From positions 1-13,544 of the forward strand of contig JBILNK010000115.1 of NCBI GenBank assembly GCA_044375105.1: 13,544 nucleotides of DNA, read 5' to 3'. Within the stretch, counting starts at the first letter, position 1. Each line of letters starts with the position of its first letter. The stretch comes from JBIKLM01 sp044375105. GTDB taxonomy: Bacteria; Planctomycetota; UBA1135; GCA-002686595. Made by a program: the position numbers and the translations under genes. This document shows, one piece after another, positions 1 to 7,052 of the stretch. The notes under the pieces are model-generated. The model made no database searches and was not told the origin of the DNA. It saw nothing but the letters and a program-made list of their open reading frames with translations.

Positions 1-9
1 TCCCATCTG

Positions 10-1413
10 TCAGAGGTCCGCGGCGTGGCCCGCGAGGCGCTCGGCCAAGCGCTCGAGCAGCTGGGCGTGGATCTTGCAGATGCGCGACTCGGACAGCCCG
101 GTCAGCGCGCCGATCTCGCGCAGGGACAGCTCCTGCCAGTACTTGAGGTAGACGATGCGGTGCTCCTGGGGGCTCATACGCTGGGCGCACAGCGCCAGCA
201 GCTCCTCGCGGGTCAGCTCCTCGTCGGCCGCCCTGGCTCGCGGGTCGGGCACCACTTCGAGCTCCTCCAGCCAGGCGTCGTCGTCCCCCTCCGCAGGGCG
301 CACGGCGCCACCCGGTGCCAAGGGCCAGGCCAGGCCGAACAGGCTCTGGTAGCCGGCCACGGACAGCCCCAGGGCGGCGGCCAACTCCTCGTCGTGGGGC
401 TCTCGCCCGAGCTCGGCGCACAGCCGCTCGGCGACCTGTTTGTGGCATTCGAGCCGTCGGCGCCAGGGCCGCGGCAGCCAGTCCTGGGTGCGCAGCTCGT
501 CCAGCAACGCGCCGCGGATGCGGCGGTCCCCGTAGGCTTCGAACCGCACGCCGCGGCGCCCGTCGAAACTCTGGATCGCGGCGATCAAGCCCATGTTCCC
601 GGCCGTGGCCAGGTCGCCCCGGTCCACACTGCGCGGCAAGCGAGCGCCGAAGCGGGACACGATCTCTCGCACCAGGGGCTGGTAAGCCTCCACCAGGCGG
701 TTGCGGGTCTCGTCGTTCGGGGAACGGCGGTAGGCACGCCAGAGTTTGCGACGCTCGGCTTCGCCATCGGCCGCGGTGGGCTGGACGCCGGCGAGGGGAG
801 CGCTCTGGACACGGATACGCGGGCGTTTGTTCCCGCGCTCCAGAGGAGCCGCAGACCGGACGGCGAAGGCCGTGGACGGCTGGGGCTTCGGGAGCGTCCA
901 GGTCGCCGGGCCCGCCCCCAAAACCTCGACCTGCTCCGACCCGGCGGCTGCCTGGCGTTTGGAATGGGCGACCCGCTCTGGGCGCGCCCGCTGCCGGGCC
1001 CCCGCGGACGGCCTGCCGGCAGACTCCGCGGGCAGCAGCGGCACGATCGACGCCCCAGTCGCAGCCGCCCCAGTCGCAGCCGCCCCAGTCGCAGCCGCCC
1101 CAGTCGCAGCCGCTGCCGTCCGCACGGCAGCTCCGCGCTCCCGAACGGCCGCTCGCGGGGAGCGCTTCGGCGCGATACTCGTCGGAGCGGCCGAGCTCGT
1201 CCTGGATCGGGGAGGGCTGTCCGAGCCAACGAGGGCGGGCGCCTGCGCAGCGCCGGTGGGCCGCCCGTCGGCATCCGCTGTCGGCTTCTGCACTGGAGCC
1301 GCCCCGAGGCCCGCTGCGTTCGCGACCGCGCGGGCCGCTCGCACGGCTTCGACGGCGCGTGCCACGCTGGCGACCAGGCTGTCGCGACTCAAGGCAGGGC
1401 GGGAGCGAGTCAT
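10..1413 (-). CDS. fliA: FliA/WhiG-family (sigma-28 type) RNA polymerase sigma factor with long N-terminal extension
   Basis: Alternative sigma factor of the FliA/WhiG type, which directs core RNA polymerase to a special promoter set (motility genes in most bacteria). With the ATG at 1413 the product is 467 residues. The sigma core starts near residue 214 (AERRKLW) and alone is about 254 residues, the usual size of a complete FliA. Region 2 spans about 240-320 and includes RIRGALLDELRTQDWLPRP, typical of this family. Region 3 follows (PHDEELAAALGLS). Region 4 spans about 405-455, with the helix-turn-helix SLREIGALTGLSESRICKIH near 430. Residues 1-213 are Ala/Pro/Arg-rich and include four AAATG repeats. 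The codon pattern stays GC3-rich in this frame, which favours translation. The frame stays open up to an ATG at 1776 overlapping the ybeY stop, so the start is uncertain. No flagellar genes are visible, so the regulon is unknown. Confidence 0.8.
   Translation of the reverse strand: MTRSRPALSRDSLVASVARAVEAVRAARAVANAAGLGAAPVQKPTADADGRPTGAAQAPALVGSDSPPRSRTSSAAPTSIAPKRSPRAAVRERGAAVRTAAAATGAAATGAAATGAAATGASIVPLLPAESAGRPSAGARQRARPERVAHSKRQAAAGSEQVEVLGAGPATWTLPKPQPSTAFAVRSAAPLERGNKRPRIRVQSAPLAGVQPTAADGEAERRKLWRAYRRSPNDETRNRLVEAYQPLVREIVSRFGARLPRSVDRGDLATAGNMGLIAAIQSFDGRRGVRFEAYGDRRIRGALLDELRTQDWLPRPWRRRLECHKQVAERLCAELGREPHDEELAAALGLSVAGYQSLFGLAWPLAPGGAVRPAEGDDDAWLEELEVVPDPRARAADEELTREELLALCAQRMSPQEHRIVYLKYWQELSLREIGALTGLSESRICKIHAQLLERLAERLAGHAADL
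1051..1110. repeat. 15-bp tandem repeat, four exact copies, inside the sigma factor gene
   Basis: The unit cgccccagtcgcagc occurs four times head to tail without a mismatch. The 15-bp period keeps the reading frame. On the coding (minus) strand each copy encodes Ala-Ala-Thr-Gly-Ala, in the N-terminal extension of the sigma factor and upstream of region 2. Exact identity suggests recent slippage expansion, so copy number could vary between strains without a frameshift. Confidence 0.95.
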
Positions 1414-1772
1414 CGAGGCATTGGAGCCGCGTGGCCGAGCCGCGCGGCACGGCAACGGTTCCCTTTCAGACGCCCGCGGACCGAAAAGCTCGATCGCACG
1501 GTGCGTTGCGGGGGCCCCTGTGACACCGACAGTGACGCGCCGATAGCAGCCGCTGCAAGCAGATTTTTTCGAGGGTCGGTTGGTGCTTCCCGGGGCGGGA
1601 TCCGCAGAAACGCCATTTTGGACTCCGCTGGCGGGCTGTCCGACCCGCTGCGTAGCGCCCCGGACGGACGCTGCGCAAGCCCTGGCTGGCCCGCCCGATT
1701 CGGCCATCTTGATCGGCATCATCCCTGCCAGGGAGCTGCTCGGCGGCTGACCAGCGGCAGCCCCTCGCGGGC
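1414..1772. other. 359-base gap between ybeY and the sigma factor gene
   Basis: No gene is called here. The sigma-factor frame remains open through it on the minus strand (ATG at 1776), but its codons use many A/T third positions (AAT, GTT, TCT, GAT, AAA AAA, TCT), unlike the genes on either side, so I read it as untranslated. It contains the least GC-rich stretch of the area, around 1560-1620, where a promoter for the sigma gene would be expected. No pair of hexamers was good enough to call. A weak hairpin lies at its ybeY end. Confidence 0.55.
1731..1764 (-). terminator. weak hairpin just downstream of ybeY
   Basis: Arms gggagctgc (1731-1739) and gcagcccc (1757-1764) pair with a single bulged base, and an inner gctg/cagc pair sits in the loop. 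It begins 9 bases after the ybeY stop. There is no T-run after it on the minus strand, so it could be a processing or stability element rather than an intrinsic terminator. Confidence 0.25.
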
Positions 1773-2249
1773 TCATTCGTCGTGCGGCAGGAGATCCGCA
1801 GCGAAGCCCAGCCGGTCGAGCACGGCGCGCTCGGCGCGGCGCATCGCCGCTCGGCCGGCTTGGTCCTGGTCGTCGTGACCGAACAGGTGCAGCAGCCCGT
1901 GCACCAGGTACAGGGCCAGCTCCCGGGCGGGCGCCACGCCGCGCTCGCCGGCGACCCGCTCGGCCATCTGCGCGTTCACCACCACCTCCCCCAGCGGGCC
2001 TGGGCCGGAGCCGAGCTCGACGCTGATCACATCGGTGGGCTGCGGATCCCCGTGGCTCAGCCCATGGAACTCGCCGCTCTGGCGGTCGTCCACCAAGGCG
2101 ATCGAGAGCAGCGGCCGGCCCGCGTCCAGGTGGTCGAGCGTCGCCTCGACGACGCGCTCGATCCACTCCGGCCGCGCCCCGAGGCGCTCGAGCAGCTCGG
2201 GCGGCGCGGCGAAGTCGAGCTCGAGCCGCACGCGCCGCCGTTCAGCCAC
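1773..2249 (-). CDS. ybeY: YbeY endoribonuclease, rRNA maturation factor
   Basis: Single-strand-specific metallo-endoribonuclease acting in 16S rRNA maturation and late 70S quality control in the cytoplasm. The product is 158 residues, normal for the family. PTDVISV (71-77) matches the conserved TDVLSF block, and HGLLHLFGHDD (117-127) is the metal-binding block. His117 and His121 are present, but the position of the usual third ligand (H-x3-H-x5-H) is Asp127, with His125 two residues before it. The Arg usual before the TDV block in E. coli is also not conserved (LSHGD). GTG at 2249 is chosen because it overlaps the phoH stop by 8 bases (GTGGCTGA) and has GAGGG just upstream. This indicates translational coupling to phoH, a partnership common in bacteria. 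The gene stops at 1773. Confidence 0.92.
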   Translation of the reverse strand: MAERRRVRLELDFAAPPELLERLGARPEWIERVVEATLDHLDAGRPLLSIALVDDRQSGEFHGLSHGDPQPTDVISVELGSGPGPLGEVVVNAQMAERVAGERGVAPARELALYLVHGLLHLFGHDDQDQAGRAAMRRAERAVLDRLGFAADLLPHDE

Positions 2250-3354
2250 GGCCGCCCTCGGCCGGCTCCTCGGCGCCCGGCTCGCCGCCTTCGGGCCGCG
2301 CGCCCTCGTAGGCCCGCACGATCTGCTCGACCAGCGGGTGGCGCACGATGTCGCGCGAAGAAAACTCCACCACCGAGATGCCGGCGAAACCCCGCAGGCG
2401 CCGCACGGCATCCGGCAGGCCGCTCTGCTTGCCGCGCTCCAGGTCGTTCTGCGAGGGATCGCCGGTCACGACCACACGCGAGCCCTCGCCCATGCGCGTC
2501 AGGAACATCTTCATCTGCGAGACGGTCGTGTTCTGGGCCTCGTCCAGGATCACGAAGGCGTGGCTCAGCGTGCGCCCGCGCATGTAGGCCAGCGGCGCGA
2601 TCTCGATGACCCCGTAGTCCTCGAGGCGCGCCACGTCCTCGAAGGACAAGAGGTCGTACAGCGCGTCGTAGATCGGGCGCATGTAGGGGTCGAGCTTGGC
2701 CTGCATGTCGCCCGGCAGGAAGCCCAGGCGCTCGCCCGCTTCGACCACCGGCCGCGTCAGCACCAGGCGCCGCACCTGCCCATCGCGCAGGGCCCGCACC
2801 GCGGCGGCGGCGGCCAGGAAGGTCTTGCCGGAACCGGCCGCGCCCAAGCCGAACACCAAGGGCGTCTTTTCGATGGCCTCCAGGTAGCGGCGCTGGTTCT
2901 GGGTGCGCGGCTGCACGGCCCCGACCTTGAGAGCGCGCGTGACCATGGCCGCGTTGGCGTCCATGGTGCGGCGCGGGAAGAAGCGCGCCGGATCGTCCTC
3001 GCGGCCGCCGCCGGGCCGGCTGCCGCTGCGCACGGGCCCAGCGGGGGCCGGGCTGGCCTGCGGCGGGCTGGCGGGGCGGGCTTCGGCGACGCCGGCGTCC
3101 TGGTCCAGCAGGATGGCCTCGATCTCGCGCGGCTTGAGCTCGCGGCCCTTGCGGTGCTTGCCGAGCAGGTGCTCGATGCGCTGACGGGCGGCCTCGACCA
3201 GCTCTTCGGAGCCCTTGAGGCGCAGGTTGCCGCCGCGGGTGAACAGCTCGATGTCGAGGCTCTGGCGCAGCAGCTTGGCGTGCCGGTCGTAGGGGCCCAG
3301 GACGAGGATGGCCTCGTCGTGGGAGCGCAGCGGGATGGTCAGTTCGGTGCTCAA
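2242..3354 (-). CDS. phoH: PhoH-family ATPase (PhoH/PhoL)
   Basis: Cytoplasmic P-loop ATPase of the PhoH/PhoL family. Its exact role is poorly known, but it is widely linked to RNA metabolism and is often encoded next to ybeY, as here. The product is 370 residues. The N-terminal part (1-65) is the KH-like domain usual in PhoL proteins. A Pro/Gly/Arg-rich linker covers about 90-130. The ATPase domain has Walker A GAAGSGKT (171-178), LTRPVVEAGERLGFLPGD (199-216) and Walker B VILDEAQN (268-275), then VVVTGDPSQND (294-304). The C-terminal 20 residues are Gly/Glu/Pro-rich. The start is a TTG at 3354. No ATG or GTG exists in frame between it and the upstream in-frame stop at 3409-3411, and the protein N-terminus matches the family. 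No clear Shine-Dalgarno is visible. Confidence 0.95.
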   Translation of the reverse strand: MSTELTIPLRSHDEAILVLGPYDRHAKLLRQSLDIELFTRGGNLRLKGSEELVEAARQRIEHLLGKHRKGRELKPREIEAILLDQDAGVAEARPASPPQASPAPAGPVRSGSRPGGGREDDPARFFPRRTMDANAAMVTRALKVGAVQPRTQNQRRYLEAIEKTPLVFGLGAAGSGKTFLAAAAAVRALRDGQVRRLVLTRPVVEAGERLGFLPGDMQAKLDPYMRPIYDALYDLLSFEDVARLEDYGVIEIAPLAYMRGRTLSHAFVILDEAQNTTVSQMKMFLTRMGEGSRVVVTGDPSQNDLERGKQSGLPDAVRRLRGFAGISVVEFSSRDIVRHPLVEQIVRAYEGARPEGGEPGAEEPAEGGRG

Positions 3355-3408
3355 CGGGGAGCGTCGACGGCAGGGTCGCGCGGGTTCGGGAAAGGGCCGG
3401 GGATGGAA

Positions 3409-4290
3409 TCAGGTGGTCAAGGCCGGCCACAGGGCCAAGGCCACGGGAATCGAGAGCAGCAAGCTGTCGACCAGGTCGAGGAAGCCGCCGCTCGGTCCGA
3501 ACAGGCTGCCCGAGTCCTTGACCGCCAGGGAGCGCTTGAGGCGGCTCTCCAGGAGGTCGCCGGCTTGGGAGGCCAGGTTGATCGCGGCGCCGATCAGCAG
3601 GGCCGAGCCGAGCGGCAGACGCAGCACGCCGGTCTGGGCCAGGATCGCGGCCGCCAGCAGGGCCCCCAGCAGGGACGCGCAGCAGCCCTCGCTGGTCTTG
3701 CCGGGGCTGAGCCGCGGGAAGGGGTGATGGCGCCCGAAGGCGCTGCCGCCGTAGTAGCCGACGATGTCGCCGACTTTGCTGAGGGCGATCAGGGCGATCA
3801 GCTCGCGGGCCCCCGGGCCGCTCTCCCCCAGGCGCGCATAGACCGCGGACAGGCCCGCCAAGGGGGCGCTGACCCAGGCGAGCCAGAACCAGGCCGGCAG
3901 GGCCCAGGAGCGGTCTGCCGGCGCGCGGGGCCGCAGCAGCAGGGCGCACAGGGCGGCCAGGGCAAAGGCCAGCCCGTAGGAAACGATCGGCGCTGGGGCC
4001 GTCGGGCCCGATCGGGCATCCATGGACAGCCACCAGGGGACGGCGGCGGCCAGGCCCGCCAGCGCTCCCAAGACTCGACCGGAGCGCGGCCGCTCCGCAA
4101 GCAATCCGCCCGCTTCGCTGGCGGCCAGCACGCCCAGACCCGCTGCGATGACGAACACGAGCTTCTCTGAGCCCGCGACCGCCACGGCCCACAGCACCAG
4201 GGCGAGCGCGAGCGCCAGGCCGCCCCCGACGCGGGTGCGCCGCAGCAGCTTGGCCCGGCGCTGGGCCAACGCCGGGAGCGCCTCAGACAA
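3409..4290 (-). CDS. cdsA: phosphatidate cytidylyltransferase (CDP-diacylglycerol synthase)
   Basis: Integral membrane enzyme that joins CTP and phosphatidic acid to give CDP-diacylglycerol, the precursor of bacterial phospholipids. The product is 293 residues with about eight hydrophobic stretches. Family blocks visible are KVGDIVGYYGGSAFGRH (172-188), LSPGKTSEG (194-202), SQAGDLLESRLKR (241-253) and KDSG (258-261). The classical signature end, PGHGG-x-x-DR-x-D, reads GPSGGFLDLVDS (265-276). The His and the Arg are thus replaced, a diverged form that I recall in some non-proteobacterial groups. The start is a TTG at 4290, the only start codon in frame after the uppS stop, with a G-run about 8 bases upstream. 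It sits 60 bases after uppS and 54 before phoH, in the same direction, and probably belongs to one operon. Confidence 0.92.
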   Translation of the reverse strand: MSEALPALAQRRAKLLRRTRVGGGLALALALVLWAVAVAGSEKLVFVIAAGLGVLAASEAGGLLAERPRSGRVLGALAGLAAAVPWWLSMDARSGPTAPAPIVSYGLAFALAALCALLLRPRAPADRSWALPAWFWLAWVSAPLAGLSAVYARLGESGPGARELIALIALSKVGDIVGYYGGSAFGRHHPFPRLSPGKTSEGCCASLLGALLAAAILAQTGVLRLPLGSALLIGAAINLASQAGDLLESRLKRSLAVKDSGSLFGPSGGFLDLVDSLLLSIPVALALWPALTT

Positions 4291-4350
4291 GGCGGGCCCC
4301 CGGTCCTCGAACGCGGGCCGCCGCTGCGTGGCCCCCGTACCGCCCCGGGC

Positions 4351-5211
4351 TCATCGGCTCTGCTCGCGCGCGCGGGCGCGGATCGGGACCGCCGAGGGTG
4401 CATCCGAAACCAGGCCGCCGAACTTGCGCACCCGCCGGCCGTACTCGCGCAGGGCCTCGAGCAGCTCGGGGCGCCGGAACTCGGGCCAGCAGACCCGCGA
4501 AACGAAGATCTCGCTGTAAGAGGCCTGCCAGAGCAGGAAATTCGAGAGGCGCAGCTCGCCGGCGGTGCGCACGACCATGTCCGGGTCGGGCGTCAGCGGG
4601 TCGTAGAGGTAGCGGCGCAGGGTCTCCTCGTCGATCGCGGCCGGATCCAAGCGACCCGCGCGGGCGTCTTCGGCGACGGCCCGCAGGGCGTCGGCGATCT
4701 CCGCGCGGCTGCCGTACGAGAGCGCCAGCCGCAGGACCAGGCCCTGGTGCCCGGCGGTCAGGCGTTCCGACTCCGCCAGGACCGCCTGCACATCGGGCGG
4801 CAGGTCGGCGATGCGGCCGATGGTCTTGAGCCGCACCCCGTGGCGCCGGAAGGTCTCGAGCTCGCTGCGCAGGAAGCGCTTGAGCAGCCGCATCAGGTAA
4901 CCCACCTCGCGCGGCGGCCGCTTCCAGTTTTCGACCGAAAAGGCGTACAGCGTCAGGGATTCGAGCCCCAGCTCGGCGCAGGCCGTGGTGACCTCGCGCA
5001 CCGAGCTGGTGCCTTCCTTGTGCCCGAACACGCGCCGCAAGCCCTGGGATTGGGCCCAGCGGCCGTTGCCGTCCATGATGATCGCTAGGTGTGCCGGCAG
5101 GACACTGCCCAGCTCGCGCTCGGCCCGTGTGCGCAGCTCCGCCTGGCCGGGGCGCGGCTCTGGCACCGCCGAGGAGCGGGGCAGGGCACGTTGGGAATCG
5201 GGCGTGAGCAT
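4351..5211 (-). CDS. uppS: isoprenyl transferase (undecaprenyl diphosphate synthase)
   Basis: Cis-prenyltransferase that extends farnesyl diphosphate with isopentenyl diphosphate to the C55 carrier lipid used for peptidoglycan and surface polysaccharides. With ATG at 5211 the product is 286 residues, slightly longer than the usual 230-260. The catalytic block HLAIIMDGNGRWA (41-53) has the key Asp47. It is followed by GHKEG, TLYAFSVENWKRP and the C-terminal block VVRTAGELRLSNFLLWQASY. That last block has RTAGE where many homologues have RTSGE or RTGGE. The 30-40 residues before the catalytic block are Pro/Arg/Glu-rich. Alternative starts are a GTG near 5168 and in-frame ATGs upstream (around 5238 and 5403), so the N-terminus is uncertain. 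It is the first gene of a uppS-cdsA-phoH-ybeY group, a common lipid-synthesis pairing. Confidence 0.93.
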   Translation of the reverse strand: MLTPDSQRALPRSSAVPEPRPGQAELRTRAERELGSVLPAHLAIIMDGNGRWAQSQGLRRVFGHKEGTSSVREVTTACAELGLESLTLYAFSVENWKRPPREVGYLMRLLKRFLRSELETFRRHGVRLKTIGRIADLPPDVQAVLAESERLTAGHQGLVLRLALSYGSRAEIADALRAVAEDARAGRLDPAAIDEETLRRYLYDPLTPDPDMVVRTAGELRLSNFLLWQASYSEIFVSRVCWPEFRRPELLEALREYGRRVRKFGGLVSDAPSAVPIRARAREQSR

Positions 5212-5350
5212 CGACCTGGGCTGGCGGGCCCGGGGCATCGCGGGGGGTGTCGGTTCGGGCGCCGGAGTGCGGCGGTTCCCGGGCGGTCGGATCCAACCCG
5301 GCGGATCCGTCCGGCCGGGCCGGGCGGCCCCTTGGAGCCGCAGGAGGCCC

Positions 5351-5379
5351 AGCATAGGCGACCCCGCCGCCGCGCGGAA
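5351..5379 (-). promoter_or_regulatory. candidate promoter for the uppS operon
   Basis: On the minus strand, TTCCGC (5374-5379) and TATGCT (5351-5356) are separated by 17 bases. The -10 matches the sigma-70 consensus at 4 of 6 positions; the -35 is poor. It lies about 140 bases upstream of the chosen uppS start and downstream of a terminator-like hairpin, which is the right place. The match quality alone would not be convincing. Confidence 0.3.
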
Positions 5380-5444
5380 CTTGGCCCGCCGCTCCCAGCC
5401 CACTCGGGGGCCGAAAGCCTGAGGGAACGTGCTCGGAACCGCCC

Positions 5445-5467
5445 AAAAAGCGGGCGCAGCAGCGCCC
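5445..5467 (-). terminator. intrinsic terminator-like hairpin downstream of purA
   Basis: Read on the minus strand: GGGCGC, loop TGCT, GCGCCC (5467 down to 5452), then GC and TTTTT (5449-5445). The stem is 6 perfect GC-rich pairs, followed two bases later by five T. It lies about 235 bases past the purA stop and before the uppS promoter candidate, so it would end the secretion/hyuB/purA transcript. Confidence 0.5.
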
Positions 5468-5702
5468 CCGATGGCAGCAGACGCGGCCGCTCGGTCCCGG
5501 GGTCCCGCCGCGAGCGGCGGCGGGTCGCCAGGTCCCGCGCTGGGATCGGATCGGCATCCAAGCGCCGGTCGAAGGCCCGCGGAGCGCGCCCGCGCTCGCC
5601 CCGGGAACCTCTCTAGCCGTGGCCGGCTCCAGCCGGCGCCCGAGGGGCCTGCACCGCAGCCCTATCGGAGCCCGGGCGCAAGCCGGCCCCGCCAAGGGCT
5701 GC

Positions 5703-7010
5703 TCAACGCCGGACCGGCCAGATCGGCTGCGAGTCGCGCGGGAAGAGCTGATCGCGGGCCGGACCGATCGAGATCATGCGGATCGGATAGCCCACCTGGG
5801 CTTCGATCCATTCCACGTAATCGCGGGCCTTGGCCGGCAGTTCGGCGAAGGAGCGCACCCCGGTCAGGTCGTCGTCCCAGCCGGGCCGCTCGACGAATTC
5901 GGGCTCGAGCGCGTCGATGCTGTGCAGCTCGGCCGGGAAGCGCGTCAAACGCTGGCCCCCGAGGCGATAGGCGACGCCGACGCGGATGCGCGGGAAACCC
6001 GAGAGCACGTCCAGGTTGGTCAGGATCCAGCCGTCGGCGCCGTTGAGGTCGAGGGCATAACGCAGCGCGGGCACGTCGAGCCAGCCGCAGCGCCGCGGGC
6101 GGCCCGTGGTGGCGCCGTATTCGTTGCCCTGCTCGCGCAAGCGCACGCCGTCGGACCCGCGGTCCTCGGTCGGGAAGGGCCCCTCGCCGACGCGGGTGCA
6201 GTAGGCCTTGGCGATGCCCAGGGCGGCGTCCAGCCAGCGGGCGGGGAAGCCCGCGCCGGCCGGGATGCCGTCCACGCCCGTGTTCGAGGAGGTCACGAAC
6301 GGGTAGGTGCCGTGGTCCACGTCCAGCAGGGCCCCCTGGGCGGCCTCGAACAACAGGCTCTTCCCGTCGCGGTAGGCCTGGCGCAGCTCCTCGCCGGTGT
6401 CGCCCACGTAGGGGCGCAGGCGTTCGGCGATGGCCGCGTAGCGCGCGATCTGCTGGCCTGGATCGAGGGGCGCCTCGCCGTACAGCCGCTCGCGCAGGGC
6501 GTTTTTCTCGATCAGCACCGCGGTCAAGCGCGCCTCGAGGTGCGCGCGGTCGAGCAGGTCGGCGATGCGCAGGCCCGAACGCGCCGCCTTGTCGGCGTAG
6601 GCCGGGCCGATGCCGCGCCCGGTGGTGCCGAGCTTGTCCGAGCCGCGCAGCCGCTCGGCCAGCACGTCCAGGTTGCGATGGTGCTCGAAGATCACGTGGG
6701 CGCGGGCCGAGAGCCGCAGGCAACGCGCGTCCACGCGCACGCCGCGGGCCGCCAGGGCGTCGAGCTCCTCGCACAGCTTGAGCGGATCGACCGCCACGCC
6801 GTTGGCGATCACGTTGACCTTGCCCGGGTGCAGCACGCCGGAGGGCACCAGGTGCAGCACGTACTTCTGGTCGCCCACCACGACGGTGTGGCCGGCGTTG
6901 GCCCCGCCCTGGTAGCGCACCACCACGTCGGTCTCCGAGGCCAGGGCATCGATGATCTTGCCCTTGCCCTCATCGCCCCACTGGGCACCGAACAGACACA
7001 AGGCAGGCAT
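5703..7010 (-). CDS. purA: adenylosuccinate synthetase
   Basis: GTP-dependent ligase that joins IMP and aspartate to adenylosuccinate, the first committed step to AMP. The product is 435 residues, full length. The N-terminal WGDEGKGKI holds catalytic Asp13, and NAGHTV holds His41, both at the E. coli positions. Further blocks are GTTGRGIGPAYADKAAR, LLDVDHGTYPFVTSSNTG, VGEGPFPTE and GNEYGATTGRPRRCGWLD. The guanine-recognition block, normally TKLD, reads TNLDVLSGF here. The ATG at 7010 gives the standard N-terminus directly before the P-loop region. No Shine-Dalgarno is obvious. It lies 42 bases after the hydantoinase-like gene in the same direction and may be cotranscribed. A terminator-like hairpin follows. 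Confidence 0.97.
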   Translation of the reverse strand: MPALCLFGAQWGDEGKGKIIDALASETDVVVRYQGGANAGHTVVVGDQKYVLHLVPSGVLHPGKVNVIANGVAVDPLKLCEELDALAARGVRVDARCLRLSARAHVIFEHHRNLDVLAERLRGSDKLGTTGRGIGPAYADKAARSGLRIADLLDRAHLEARLTAVLIEKNALRERLYGEAPLDPGQQIARYAAIAERLRPYVGDTGEELRQAYRDGKSLLFEAAQGALLDVDHGTYPFVTSSNTGVDGIPAGAGFPARWLDAALGIAKAYCTRVGEGPFPTEDRGSDGVRLREQGNEYGATTGRPRRCGWLDVPALRYALDLNGADGWILTNLDVLSGFPRIRVGVAYRLGGQRLTRFPAELHSIDALEPEFVERPGWDDDLTGVRSFAELPAKARDYVEWIEAQVGYPIRMISIGPARDQLFPRDSQPIWPVRR

Positions 7011-7052
7011 GGATGGCGGGGCGAGCGGTTGGAATCGTGGGAGCGGGCATTG

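Larger units (their letters stand above)
5212..5702. other. 491-base gene-free stretch between purA and uppS
   Basis: No convincing gene is present. The open frames here are Arg/Pro/Gly-rich and match no family I know. On the minus strand it reads, in order, a short perfect hairpin (gccggc-tcca-gccggc, 5622-5637), an intrinsic-terminator-like hairpin with T-run (5445-5467) and a candidate sigma-70 promoter (5351-5379). This is the natural boundary between the secretion/hyuB/purA genes and the uppS operon. Confidence 0.6.

Noticed and set aside
1539..1546. gccgatag, resembling the FliA -10 element GCCGATAA, next to the sigma gene (possible autoregulation).
   Set aside because: It reads on the plus strand, away from the sigma gene, and has no TAAA-type -35 at the proper distance.
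1555..1570. T6 run on the plus strand (1563-1568) as a possible terminator.
   Set aside because: Only a 4-bp gcag/ctgc stem lies before it, with bases between stem and T-run, and there is no plus-strand gene to end.
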